DNA of 64,000 bases from contig NZ_CP126980.1 of assembly GCF_030252345.1 (NCBI RefSeq), positions 6,215,501 through 6,279,500 on the forward strand, given 5' to 3'. This stretch comes from Actinoplanes oblitus. GTDB lineage: Bacteria; Actinomycetota; Actinomycetes; Mycobacteriales; Micromonosporaceae. The notes beneath the pieces are model-generated. The model was not told the DNA's origin, did not search any database, and saw only the letters and a list, made by a program, of their open reading frames with translations. Positions 18,730 to 26,992 of the stretch are shown here, in pieces; position 1 is the stretch's first letter; each line of letters begins with the position of its first letter. The position numbers and the translations under genes were made by a program.

Positions 18730-19962
18730 ATGGCTGTCAAGGTGCTTGCGATCGTTCTGGCCGGTGGAGAAGGCAAGCGCCTGATGCCCCTGACCGCGGA
18801 CCGGGCCAAGCCCGGTGTGCCGTTCGGCGGCATCTACCGGATGATCGATTTCGTCCTCTCGAACCTCGCCAACGCCGGCTATCTCAAGATCGTCGTGCTG
18901 ACCCAGTACAAGTCCCACTCGCTCGACCGGCACATCTCCAAGACCTGGCGGATGTCCACGCTGCTCGGCAACTACGTGACACCGGTGCCGGCCCAGCAGC
19001 GGCTCGGCCCGCGCTGGTTCGCCGGCTCCGCCGACGCGATCTACCAGAGCCTCAACCTGATCAACGACGAGCGTCCGGACTACGTGATCGTCTTCGGTGC
19101 CGACCACATCTACCGGATGGACCCGAAGCAGATGGTCAACGACCACATCGCCTCGGGCGCCGCGGTCACCGTGGCCGGCATCCGCCAGCCGCTCTCCCTC
19201 GCCGATCAGTTCGGCGTGATCGAGGTCGGTCCCGACGGGCGCAAGATCTCCGCGTTCCGGGAGAAGCCACGGGATGCCGTCGGCCTCGCCGACTCCCCCG
19301 ACGAGGTCTACGCCTCGATGGGCAACTACGTCTTCACCACCCGCGCCCTCTGCGAGGCCGTCTCCGCCGACGCGCAGAACCCGGACAGCAAGCACGACAT
19401 GGGCGGCAACATCATCCCGATGCTGGTCGAACGCGGCGAGGCGAACGTCTACGACTTCCGCGACAACGACGTGCCCGGCGCGACCGATCGTGATCGCGGC
19501 TACTGGCGCGACGTGGGCACCCTGGACTCGTTCTACGAGGCGCACATGGACCTGATCGCCACCCTGCCGATCTTCAACCTGTACAACCACGAGTGGCCGA
19601 TCTTCACCAACTACGGCTCGTGGCCGCCGGCCAAGTTCGTGCACGGCTACGACGACCGCCAGGGCCGCGCCATCGACTCGATGATCTCCCCCGGCGTCGT
19701 CGTCTCCGGCGCCCTGGTCGAGCGCTCGGTCATCTCCCCCAACGTCCGGGTCAACTCCTGGGCCCACGTGGACGGCGCGGTCCTCATGGAGGGCGTCTCG
19801 GTCGGCCGCCGCGCCGTCATCCGCAACGCCATCATCGACAAGAACGTAACCATCCCGGAAGGCGCCCAGATCGGCGTCGACCTCGACCGCGACCGCAAGC
19901 TCTACACCGTCAGCGACAACGGCATCGTGGTCATCGGCAAGAACCAGCGGGTGGAGTTGTAG
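18730..19962 (+). CDS. glgC: Glucose-1-phosphate adenylyltransferase (ADP-glucose pyrophosphorylase)
   Basis: 410 residues, full length. It makes ADP-glucose and pyrophosphate from ATP and glucose-1-phosphate, the committed step of bacterial glycogen synthesis. The nucleotide-binding signature [20 protein letters not shown] lies near the N-terminus, followed by [14 protein letters not shown], the catalytic aspartate region, and FREKPRD. The C-terminal 120 residues form the left-handed beta-helix with hexapeptide-like strands ([20 protein letters not shown]). It partners the glgA product. The ATG at 18730 fits the family N-terminus [13 protein letters not shown]. Confidence 0.96.
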   Translation: MAVKVLAIVLAGGEGKRLMPLTADRAKPGVPFGGIYRMIDFVLSNLANAGYLKIVVLTQYKSHSLDRHISKTWRMSTLLGNYVTPVPAQQRLGPRWFAGSADAIYQSLNLINDERPDYVIVFGADHIYRMDPKQMVNDHIASGAAVTVAGIRQPLSLADQFGVIEVGPDGRKISAFREKPRDAVGLADSPDEVYASMGNYVFTTRALCEAVSADAQNPDSKHDMGGNIIPMLVERGEANVYDFRDNDVPGATDRDRGYWRDVGTLDSFYEAHMDLIATLPIFNLYNHEWPIFTNYGSWPPAKFVHGYDDRQGRAIDSMISPGVVVSGALVERSVISPNVRVNSWAHVDGAVLMEGVSVGRRAVIRNAIIDKNVTIPEGAQIGVDLDRDRKLYTVSDNGIVVIGKNQRVEL

Positions 19963-20090
19963 GGTCGCGGGTTCTGGTGGGATGGGGGGGTGCTTTCGGT
20001 ACGCCGGGAGCACCTGCTCGCGGTGGGGGCTTCAGCCGGGTTCTGCCGCGCTGGGTCCGCCGTGACACGGGAGGGGTCGGGCTGCCACGC

Positions 20091-20225
20091 CACGGTCCGT
20101 CCTGCCACGGTCCGCCTCGCGACGGTCCGCCCTGCCGCGGTCCGCCCCGCGACGGTTCGTCCTGACGCGGTCCGCCCTGCCCCGGTCCGCCTGGCGACGG
20201 TCCGTCCTGACGCGGTCCGCCCCGC
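20091..20225. repeat. Nine tandem copies of a 15-bp repeat
   Basis: Units of pattern (C/G)(A/C/G)CGGTCCGYCYYGM start every 15 bases from 20091 (20091, 20106, 20121 and so on to 20211). Six or seven positions vary; the CGGT(C/T)CG core is constant. Because 15 is a multiple of three, both strands stay open and would read as pentapeptide repeats, but no start signal or flanking domain supports translation. Confidence 0.85.
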
Positions 20226-20463
20226 CCTGCCACACCACGCCACGCCACGCCACGGTCCTCCTCGCCCCGGTTCGGCTCCGGTCCGCCACAGCCCAGTCCC
20301 CGCCCGCCCAGGGGGCCTGCCCTGGGCCAGCATGACGGGAATTCTCGATCTTGGGCGGGTGGGCTGTGGACAGCGCGTTGATGTGGATAATCCGCTACAC
20401 CGTCGGCAGTGACTGGCGCTGATGGGTCAGCCGGGTGACTGCTCAGCGGGAGCGAAGATCCGG

Positions 20464-20640
20464 CGGCGCGCTGCAGCCGCGATCTCCAGCGACGCACTCC
20501 AGCGGCGACCCCCCTAACGGCGCACTGTAGCCGCGGCCTCCAACGGGTGCACGGCAGCCGCGACCCCCTAACGGCGCACGGCAGCCGCGACTCCCAACGG
20601 TGCACTCCAGCCGCGATCCCCAACGGCGCGCTGCGGCCGT
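20464..20640. repeat. Degenerate ~26-bp tandem repeat
   Basis: About six to seven units of the type GCACGGCAGCCGCGACYCCC plus AACGG(T/C), 26-27 bases apart, become more diverged toward the left. The clearest copies begin near 20549, 20576 and 20602. The length is not a multiple of three and no frame is maintained, so it is non-coding. Confidence 0.75.
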
Positions 20641-20767
20641 GATGACCGGCGGACCTCGCGTGTGACGGGGACGGACGGGGCGTGATCTGCGGACGGCTGC
20701 TGGGGGCGTACCGAAAGCGGGGGTTGATCTTGACTCTCGACCTGGTCGAGGGGGCAGGGTTCGGCTC

Positions 20768-21157
20768 ATGAGTGGGACGCGGACGGAAGCGGTGGGACGG
20801 GCGCTGCGGCGAGCCTGGGGGCGGGACACGTGCGATCCGCATGACCTGCCGGATTGGGAGCCGGGAAATCCGGCTCGGGGGCAGTGCGGGGTAACGGCGC
20901 TGATCGTGCGGGAGCTGCTGGGCGGGGAGCTGGTGCTCGGCGAGGTGTTCGTTGGTGCGGAGAAGGTGGGGCACCACTATTGGAATCGGCTGCCGGATGG
21001 GCGGGATGTCGACTTCACGGCTGATCAGTTCCGGCCGGAGGAGAGGGTGACCGGAGGGTTGGTTCAGGAGGTGCCGACGGGCGGTCCGCTGCGCTGCCGG
21101 GAGCAGTATGAGTTGCTGCGTGCCCGGGTGTTGGCCCAGCTCGCGGCACATCCCTGA
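20768..21157 (+). CDS. YunG family protein
   Basis: 129 residues resembling the Bacillus YunG family: ALRRAWGRDTCDP, GQCGVTALIVRELLGGELVL, then HHYWNRLPDGRDVDFTADQF. The conserved Cys in GQC, the His-Tyr-Trp and the Asp of DVDFT suggest a small cysteine-protease/transglutaminase-like fold, but no activity is established for the family. The ATG at 20768 is the first possible start. It is an isolated gene lying between two unrelated repeat arrays. Confidence 0.75.
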   Translation: MSGTRTEAVGRALRRAWGRDTCDPHDLPDWEPGNPARGQCGVTALIVRELLGGELVLGEVFVGAEKVGHHYWNRLPDGRDVDFTADQFRPEERVTGGLVQEVPTGGPLRCREQYELLRARVLAQLAAHP

Positions 21158-21179
21158 CCGGCCAGCCGAGCGCAGCTCC

Positions 21180-21724
21180 GGCTGGTGCACATGGTGGTCT
21201 CAACACGCCGGACACCAACGTGGGCGCCAGCCGGGCACCGCGACATCCACACGGACCCGGCCATAACGCGGAGCACGGCTGCGGCTGGCCTACACGGTGG
21301 TCTCAACACACCGGACACCACCGTGAGCGCCAGCCGGCCACCGCGACGCCTGCACAGAACCGCACCACCACGCGGAACATGGGCCGCGGCTGGACCACAC
21401 GGTGGCCTCAACACGCCGGACACCACCGTGAGCGCCAGCCTGGCACCGCACGGACCCGGGCCACCACGCGGAGCACGGGCCGCGGCTGGACCACACGGTG
21501 GTCTCAACAGGCCCGACACCACCACCAGCACCAGCCCGACACCGCGACGCCCACACCACCACAGGGAACAAGGACCGCGGCTGGACCACACGGTGGTCTC
21601 AACACGCCGGACACCACCACCAGGGCCAGCCCGGCACCGCGACATCCGCACGGACCGCACCACAACGCGGAAACGGGCCACGGCTGGACTCGGCACGCCG
21701 GACACCACCGTGAGCGCCAGCCGG
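21180..21724. repeat. Six-unit tandem array of a ~100-bp repeat with a palindromic 53-bp core
   Basis: Cores start at 21180, 21283, 21388, 21484, 21579 and 21682. Each begins GGCTGG, passes ACGGTGGTCTCAACACGCCG, then GACACCACCGTGAGCGCCAGCC. The ends GGCTGG.../...CCAGCC and the internal GGTGGT(C/G)TC.../...GACACCACC are complementary, so each can form a stem-loop. Spacers of about 45-50 bases are also similar between units; the last core is shortened. The same core type occurs once at 32413-32465 and in a different tandem form at 47411-48080. Confidence 0.85.
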
Positions 21725-21735
21725 CAGGGGGCGGG

Positions 21736-22719
21736 TCATGGATGGTCTCGGAGGGTCGTGGACGGGGACACTCCGAAGCGGGCCCGATAGGCGCCGGCGA
21801 AGCGGCCCAGATGCGTGAAGCCCCACCGATAGGCGACGTCGCTGACGCTGGTGAGGCCGGGGTCGGCGCGGGACAGCTCGGCGTGCACCCCGTCCAGGCG
21901 CAGCCGGCGCAGGTAGGTCATCGGGGACATGCCGACGTGCTGGCGGAAGGCGTCCTGCAGGACCCGGACGCCGACGCCGGCGACCGCGGCCAGCTCCCGG
22001 GTGGTGTAGAGGCGCCACGGCTCGGCGTGCATCACGTCGAGGGCCCGCTTGACGGTGCGCGGGCGGTACGGGCCCTGCAACCCGGCCGGCTCCTCGCCGT
22101 AGGGGTGCTCGACAGTCAGCGCCAGGCCGCTGACCACCATGTCGCGCCAGCGGGCGGCCATCCGCGGCTGGCTGGCCAGGCACTCCGGGGAGCGCAGCTC
22201 GGCGAGCAGCAGGCGGACCAGCGCCACCCAGGTCCGGCCCGGTCCGTCGACCAGGTCGAAGCTGGCGCCCAGCGGCATCGGCGAGACAAGCCGCTGGTCC
22301 AGCGCGGCGTCCAGTTCGCGTTCCAGGGCGCCGCGCTCCACCTTGACGCTGAGCAGCCGGCAGGTGCCCGGCCAGTCCAGCTCGATGTCGCCGGTCGGGC
22401 GGAAGACCACGGCCCGGGTCGGGTCGGCGAGCACCACGGTGCCGCGGTGCCGGGACCGGAGCACGCCGGTCAGCGGCACCAGCACGTGGTATGCCGTCTC
22501 CAGGGCGGCGATCGCCACCCGGATGTCGGTGCCGTACCCGACCTCGCCGACGGTGATCGGCCCCAGCTCCACCACGTCGGCGCTGAAGTCGAACCGGCCG
22601 GGGTCACCGACCGGCTCGATCCGCAACGGCTCGTAGTAGATCTTGCGACAGAACGCGCGGGCCTCGTCCACGTCGGTGGTACGCAATGCGACGTGAACCG
22701 GGACATCACCGCCCGTCAT
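21736..22719 (-). CDS. AraC family transcriptional regulator
   Basis: 327 residues, paralogous to the regulator at 3719-4684 along its whole length. The N-terminal 210 residues are the ligand-binding/dimer domain (YHVLVPLTGVLRSRHRG). The C-terminal 110 hold two HTH motifs: TTRELAAVAGVGVRVLQDAF and VSDVAYRWGFTHLGRFAGAY. The ATG at 22719 opens the conserved N-terminus. It follows the His-rich protein gene by 9 bases in the same direction, so it may be the last gene of the DUF4331 operon and control it. Confidence 0.87.
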   Translation of the reverse strand: MTGGDVPVHVALRTTDVDEARAFCRKIYYEPLRIEPVGDPGRFDFSADVVELGPITVGEVGYGTDIRVAIAALETAYHVLVPLTGVLRSRHRGTVVLADPTRAVVFRPTGDIELDWPGTCRLLSVKVERGALERELDAALDQRLVSPMPLGASFDLVDGPGRTWVALVRLLLAELRSPECLASQPRMAARWRDMVVSGLALTVEHPYGEEPAGLQGPYRPRTVKRALDVMHAEPWRLYTTRELAAVAGVGVRVLQDAFRQHVGMSPMTYLRRLRLDGVHAELSRADPGLTSVSDVAYRWGFTHLGRFAGAYRARFGVSPSTTLRDHP

Positions 22720-22728
22720 GGCTACACA

Positions 22729-23109
22729 CTAGACCGCGAGCAGGGTCCTCCCCGGCACCGCGTGCTCCGGCCAGGTGAACTCGGCGACCGCGCCACCGCG
22801 CACCGCCACCTCGGCCAGCGGGTCCGGGCCGTCGGCCCAGATCGAGTACCGGCCCTCGGCCAGGCTGTCGATGACGACGCAGTAGGTGACGCCGCCCCGG
22901 ACGTAGCGGGCCCGGACCGCGGCGTGCTGCCGCTGCTCCGGCCGGTCGGCCGGGCTGATCTCGATCTCGTGGCCGTGCTCCCGGGCCGTGGTGTGGATGA
23001 TCAGCGCGCCGATCGGGCCGCCGATGTTCAGCATCACGGTGCCCTGACCGGACGGCGCCAGCGTGTGGTGGTGGTGCTGATGGTGGTGATGATGATGATC
23101 GTGGCTCAT
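22729..23109 (-). CDS. Histidine-rich small protein coupled to DUF4331 gene
   Basis: 126 residues. The N-terminus has ten histidines in an almost unbroken run (HHHHHHQHHHH after MSHD), an obvious metal-binding tail. The rest is a compact alpha/beta domain with two repeats of a hydrophobic-strand pattern (TVMLNIGGPIGALIIHTT, VTYCVVIDSLAEGRYSIW). No signal peptide is seen. The ATG overlaps the DUF4331 stop (ATGA). Family not recognised. Nickel, zinc or copper handling is suggested only by the His tail. Confidence 0.75.
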   Translation of the reverse strand: MSHDHHHHHHQHHHHTLAPSGQGTVMLNIGGPIGALIIHTTAREHGHEIEISPADRPEQRQHAAVRARYVRGGVTYCVVIDSLAEGRYSIWADGPDPLAEVAVRGGAVAEFTWPEHAVPGRTLLAV

Positions 23110-24500
23110 GCCGGCACCGAGAATCCGTCGAAGGGAGTACCCAGGTAGGGGAAGTGCTTGAGCAGCCCGGCGCTCGCGTCCTTGATGCTCAGGCCCTGCT
23201 CGACCAGGGCGGCCGCGGCGTCCGGGGTGAACTTCTTGTCCACCAGCGGCACGGTGACCCCGGCGATGGCGCGCAGCGAGATGGAGACGACGTCGTCGGC
23301 GATCCGGCGGCCGTTGGGGAAGCCGGCCACGTCACCGCCCACCACGCCGAACTTGTTCGGCTTGGCGGCCGGGGCGATCGCGGTGTTCAGCCGGAGCATG
23401 TCGGCCTGCAGCTGGCCGGTGTTGTTCTGGAAGCCGTCGATCAGGCCGGCCGGGATGCCGGTGAGCAGGATGGCGAGCAGGTCGGCGCGGTCCTTGCCGG
23501 CCTTGTTCAGGTCGGCCAGCTTGTCGAACAGGCCCGGGTAGAGCACCGGCAGCAGGGAGGCGAGCTCCGGCTTGGCGACGAACTCGGCGAACTGCTTGTC
23601 CTCGCTCGGCGGCAGGCTGTTCCACTTGTCCTTCTGCGCCATCGGCACGATGACCTCGTTGAACAGCGGGTTGCCCAGCCGGGACACCTGCACCTGCGGG
23701 CCGACGTAGACGTCAGCGTTCTTGCTGTCGCCGTCGCGCACCTGCACCTGGCGGCGGCTGGCCGAGGTCCACACCCCGATCACCGCGCCCGAGTCGGCGG
23801 CCTTGACCCGCTTCTTGCCGTCCCGGCGGACCATGTGCAGCGGGATCTGCACCGCGATGCTGTGCACGTTGGTCTTGTCGGTGGCGTTGACCGCCTTGCC
23901 GGCGTAGTTGAACAGCTTCTGGCCGACCAGGTGCTTGTCCTGGAACGGGCGCAGCGTGGCCAGGTCGAAGATGGCGCCCAGGTCGACGAAGAACGCGTCG
24001 GCGCGCTGCCCGGCGAACACCTTCTCGCCGGTCTTCAGCTTGTGCACGGCGTCCTTGGCGAGACCCTCGTAGTCCGGGATGGAGACCTTCCCGACGTTGC
24101 AGGGCGGGCAGGGCAGCTTCTTGGCCAGCACCGTGCTCTTGCCGTGGCTGTCGACCTTGGTCACCGAGAAGAACTGCCGCCGATTCCAGTTCTCGCTGTC
24201 GAGCGATTCGATCTGCCCGGTGTTGTAAAGAAAGGTCCTGTCATTGCGCAGTTCGGTGACGAACCGGAACTGATACGTGATGTCCGGGCGGGCGTCGCCG
24301 TTCGCGTCGATGTGGATTTCGTAGAGCACGTCGTCGCCGAACTCGAAGAAGTTCGGGCCGCTCGCCGGAATCTGCAGCGGCACGTAGTTCGCGATGATGG
24401 TGACCGTGTCCGGATCGTCGGGGCTGACGAACGCGTACAGGTCGGAACTGTCGGCGACCGGGTCTTTGCTGATCTCCGGCGCTTCGCGGTGGGAAGACAT
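23106..24500 (-). CDS. DUF4331 family protein
   Basis: 464 residues with the DUF4331 opening SSHREAPEISKDPVADSSDL and the following YAFVSPDDPDTVTIIANYVP. Strands and conserved Asp/Asn residues continue to the C-terminal LKHFPYLGTPFDG. Many DUF4331 proteins carry a signal peptide; this one starts directly at the domain, so it is either cytoplasmic or its export is unusual. Function unknown. A ribosome site (AGAGGA) lies about 10 bases before the ATG. It is flanked in the same operon by a small Tat-signal protein gene (20-base gap upstream) and the His-rich protein gene. Confidence 0.85.
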   Translation of the reverse strand: MSSHREAPEISKDPVADSSDLYAFVSPDDPDTVTIIANYVPLQIPASGPNFFEFGDDVLYEIHIDANGDARPDITYQFRFVTELRNDRTFLYNTGQIESLDSENWNRRQFFSVTKVDSHGKSTVLAKKLPCPPCNVGKVSIPDYEGLAKDAVHKLKTGEKVFAGQRADAFFVDLGAIFDLATLRPFQDKHLVGQKLFNYAGKAVNATDKTNVHSIAVQIPLHMVRRDGKKRVKAADSGAVIGVWTSASRRQVQVRDGDSKNADVYVGPQVQVSRLGNPLFNEVIVPMAQKDKWNSLPPSEDKQFAEFVAKPELASLLPVLYPGLFDKLADLNKAGKDRADLLAILLTGIPAGLIDGFQNNTGQLQADMLRLNTAIAPAAKPNKFGVVGGDVAGFPNGRRIADDVVSISLRAIAGVTVPLVDKKFTPDAAAALVEQGLSIKDASAGLLKHFPYLGTPFDGFSVPA

Positions 24501-24520
24501 GGTGTCGTGATCCTCTTCGG

Positions 24521-24808
24521 TTAGCGGCCGGCGTGCTTGAGCAGCTGGGCGGCGAGTTTCTTGTCGGTGACGGTCTTCTTGGAGTCGCCGGAGAAGAGGT
24601 CGATGGTGCCCTTCTTGGCGTCACGCACCGAGACGATCAGCGGGGAGCTGTCCTTCGCCGAGGCCGTCTCGTTTCCACCGTTCTCGCTCGCGAGGCTGAG
24701 CCCGGCAACGGAGGCGGCCGAGACTCCGACGCCGGCGGCGGTGAGCGCCAGCATCCGCCGGCGATTGAACCGCGGGAACGCCTGGGCACGGTAGCGACTA
24801 CGACTCAT
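24521..24808 (-). CDS. Small secreted protein with Tat-type signal
   Basis: 95 residues. The N-terminus has a basic region ending NRRRML, then a hydrophobic stretch ALTAAGVGVSAASVAGLSLA, consistent with a twin-arginine-like signal. The mature part (about 55 residues) is Lys/Asp/Ser-rich: LIVSVRDAKKGTIDLFSGD. AAAGG lies 7 bases before the ATG at 24808. It is the first gene of the operon with the DUF4331 gene. In this arrangement it could be a periplasm-facing partner of that product. No family recognised. Confidence 0.65.
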   Translation of the reverse strand: MSRSRYRAQAFPRFNRRRMLALTAAGVGVSAASVAGLSLASENGGNETASAKDSSPLIVSVRDAKKGTIDLFSGDSKKTVTDKKLAAQLLKHAGR

Positions 24809-24911
24809 GCTGGGCCTTTCGTCTGTTGGGGGCCGGACGAGCGTTGCATTGTCGACGCCGGTGATTACGGGAATGAAGATCGAGGAGTTCAAAAGTTTTT
24901 TCAGGGATCTC

Positions 24912-25778
24912 TCAGGACCGGCGGCGACGCCGTCCGAGCAGGGCGATCACGCCGGCGATCGCGCCGGCGCCCAGAGCCCCGGCGATCAGCCAGTGGCCCA
25001 CGTCGGCCGGGTCGTCGGCCGGACCGGTCGTCGCGGCCAGCACCGGCTCCTGGGTCGTCTGCTCCGGCGTCGGGCTGCTCGCCTCGGTCACCGGGGCCGC
25101 GCTCTTCGTCGCCACCGGCCGGGTGGTCTTCTTCGGCGCGGCGGTCGTCTTCTTCACCACCGGCTTGGCCGCCGCCGGGAAGACCAGGTCCGAGCAGGAG
25201 TAGTAGGTGTCCGGGGTGCTGGACGTCTCCCACACGACGTAGAGCATCTGCCGCCCGGTCCGCTCCGGCAGCTTCACGCTCATCCGGTACGCCCCACCGG
25301 TCAGCGGCGGGTCGGTGAACGTCCCGATCGGTTTGCTGCCGAGGTCGTCCCAGGTGAGCCGCTTCGACGAGTCGTAGCCGGGTTCGGTGAGAAAGATCCG
25401 GAACTGACCCTGGTGCGGGATGGTCCCCTTGTAGGCGATGCCGAGCCGCTGACCCGGCTTCACCGTCGTCGCCGGGAAGTCATCCCGGGGCAGGTCCAGC
25501 CCCCGGTAATCGGCCAGGCCGGCCGAGCAGAGCTTCCCGTCCGGCACGACCTTCCGATCGTTCCCGTTCACGCCGGCGATCCGCACGTTGTCGAACGCCC
25601 CGAGGAACCCGCCGGTCGCCGCCTTGGCCGCCTTGCACGCCGCCGCGGTCGTCGAGGTCCCGTTCCCGGCGCAGGCCGCCGACCGGCTGATCGGGGTGGT
25701 CGGCGCGCCGTGCGCGAACACCGGCCCGGCCGGCACCACGGCGGCCCCGACGGCCGCCAGAACGATGAAGAGACGCAC
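24912..25778 (-). CDS. AA10-type lytic polysaccharide monooxygenase with C-terminal membrane anchor
   Basis: 288 residues. A signal peptide (1-22) ends before H23 (VFAHGAP). That N-terminal histidine plus H122 (GTIPHQG) would form the copper histidine brace of chitin- or cellulose-active monooxygenases. Paired cysteines are present. The catalytic domain ends near residue 205 (YYSCSDLVFP). A Thr/Lys/Pro-rich linker follows, then one hydrophobic helix (about 257-280) and a tail of arginines, so the enzyme is probably tethered to the membrane instead of being released. There is no LPxTG. The anchored design is uncommon for AA10 enzymes. Confidence 0.83.
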   Translation of the reverse strand: MRLFIVLAAVGAAVVPAGPVFAHGAPTTPISRSAACAGNGTSTTAAACKAAKAATGGFLGAFDNVRIAGVNGNDRKVVPDGKLCSAGLADYRGLDLPRDDFPATTVKPGQRLGIAYKGTIPHQGQFRIFLTEPGYDSSKRLTWDDLGSKPIGTFTDPPLTGGAYRMSVKLPERTGRQMLYVVWETSSTPDTYYSCSDLVFPAAAKPVVKKTTAAPKKTTRPVATKSAAPVTEASSPTPEQTTQEPVLAATTGPADDPADVGHWLIAGALGAGAIAGVIALLGRRRRRS

Positions 25779-25914
25779 GGCTGACTCCCAGGCGGATCAC
25801 ACGACCGGGACGTTCCCGGTCACCCGGGAGATACGGAGATCCGGCACCCCTCGTTCAGCGGCTGGCCGGCTGTGATTGCATGACCGAGTCCGGAAACACC
25901 AAACGGGAGGATTC

Positions 25915-26283
25915 ATGAACAAGCCCGACGTCGGTCCCATCCCCGACGAAGCGCCCGCCGATCTCGTGATCGAGGACCTGGTGGAGGGCACCGGCCCGGA
26001 GGCCAAGCCCGGCGAGTACGTCAGCGTCCACTACGTGGGCGTGGCCCAGTCGACGGGCAAGGAGTTCGACGCCTCCTACAACCGTGGGCAGGCCCTCGGC
26101 TTCCGGGTCGGCGGCCAGCAGGTCATCGCCGGCTGGGACCAGGGCGTGGCCGGGATGAAGGTGGGCGGCCGGCGCAAGCTGACCATCCCGCCGCACCTGG
26201 GTTACGGCTCGGCCGGTGCCGGCGGCGTGATCAAGCCGAACGAGACCCTGATCTTCGTGGTGGATCTGGTCGAGGTTCACTGA
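25915..26283 (+). CDS. FKBP-type peptidyl-prolyl cis-trans isomerase
   Basis: 122 residues, a single FKBP domain without signal peptide. Typical segments are GEYVSVHYVGVAQSTGKEFDA, FRVGGQQVIAGWDQGVAGMK, and KLTIPPHLGYGSAGAGG with FVVDLVEV at the end. The active-site aromatic and Asp positions (Y, F, D, V-I, W) are conserved. It speeds proline isomerisation during folding in the cytoplasm. GGGAGG lies four bases before the ATG at 25915. Its 3' end overlaps the convergent gene at 26231-26911 by 53 bases. Confidence 0.93.
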   Translation: MNKPDVGPIPDEAPADLVIEDLVEGTGPEAKPGEYVSVHYVGVAQSTGKEFDASYNRGQALGFRVGGQQVIAGWDQGVAGMKVGGRRKLTIPPHLGYGSAGAGGVIKPNETLIFVVDLVEVH

Positions 26284-26911
26284 GCTCGGCGGCGGGCCTG
26301 TCGGACTCCTCCTGCAGGAGACCCGACAGGCCCGCCGCCGCCTCGGCCTCGATCCGGGCGGCCAGCGCCTCCTCCTCGGCGAGCTTGGCCTCCTCGGACA
26401 GCACCTCGGCGGCGACCTCGGCCACGTGGGCCGCGCGCCGCTCCTCGACCGCCTCGGCGAGCGCCTCCGCGTACCGCAGACGTGCCTCCGCGACCTCCTC
26501 GTCGACGCGCTCCAGAGCCGACTCGTCCGGCCGGGTGTGCGACCAGATCCGGTTCAGCTGGTCGACCGAGAGGTCGCCGCGCCGGTACGCCTCCAGCGCG
26601 GCCCGCTCCACCAGTTTCCGGCTCTCGTCGGCAGGACCCGTCCACGCGTCCCATTTCGCCTGCTGGTACCGCTGCTCGGCCTGGTCACGCTCGTCGGCCG
26701 CCTCGGTGGCCCGCTCGCGCGCCTCGTCGGCGGCCGCCATCGCTCGCTGCGCCGCGGCCCACACCTCGTCGGCGCCGGTCGCCAGCTCCGCCGCCTCAGT
26801 CGCCTCCGGCGGCGGCGGAACCGGCCGGCGCCGCCCCGCCACCACTGCCATCGCACCCAGCGCCAGCACGGCGAACAGAATCAGCCCGAGCAGGATCTGG
26901 GCCGCGTCCAT
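26231..26911 (-). CDS. Membrane-anchored coiled-coil protein of unknown function
   Basis: 226 residues. One N-terminal hydrophobic helix (ILLGLILFAVLALGAMAVVA) and a short Arg/Pro linker are followed by about 170 residues of Ala/Glu/Arg-rich helix with heptad pattern, interrupted by WDAWTGPADESRKLVERAAL. The ATG at 26911 follows a GAGGGG stretch. No homologue recognised. Orientation would place the coiled coil in the cytoplasm. The gene converges on and overlaps the FKBP gene. Confidence 0.65.
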   Translation of the reverse strand: MDAAQILLGLILFAVLALGAMAVVAGRRRPVPPPPEATEAAELATGADEVWAAAQRAMAAADEARERATEAADERDQAEQRYQQAKWDAWTGPADESRKLVERAALEAYRRGDLSVDQLNRIWSHTRPDESALERVDEEVAEARLRYAEALAEAVEERRAAHVAEVAAEVLSEEAKLAEEEALAARIEAEAAAGLSGLLQEESDRPAAELSEPRPDPPRRSGSRSA

Positions 26912-26992
26912 CCCCGTTCCCCTCACGCCCCTCGACGTTAGTAGGAACGTGAGACGCCCGCACCCGGGGCTCCCAAGGCTCGTCCAGAGGAA

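Larger units (their letters stand above)
19963..20767. other. Gene-free, repeat-bearing interval between glgC and the yunG-like gene
   Basis: About 800 bases without a credible gene. It contains the 15-bp array at 20091-20225, the ~26-bp array at 20464-20640 and two copies of a GCGTACCGAAA motif (19994-20004 on minus, 20706-20716 on plus). Open frames crossing it encode only low-complexity repeats. Confidence 0.7.

Noticed and set aside
19902..20333. Pentapeptide-repeat-like protein on the minus strand (RTVAG-type units)
   Set aside because: A by-product of the 15-bp tandem repeat; the composition is not that of the A(D/N)LXX pentapeptide family and it runs antisense into glgC.
21064..21708. 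Minus-strand open frame across repeat locus A
   Set aside because: It encodes only the repeat in translation, overlaps the YunG-like gene in antisense and has no ribosome site.
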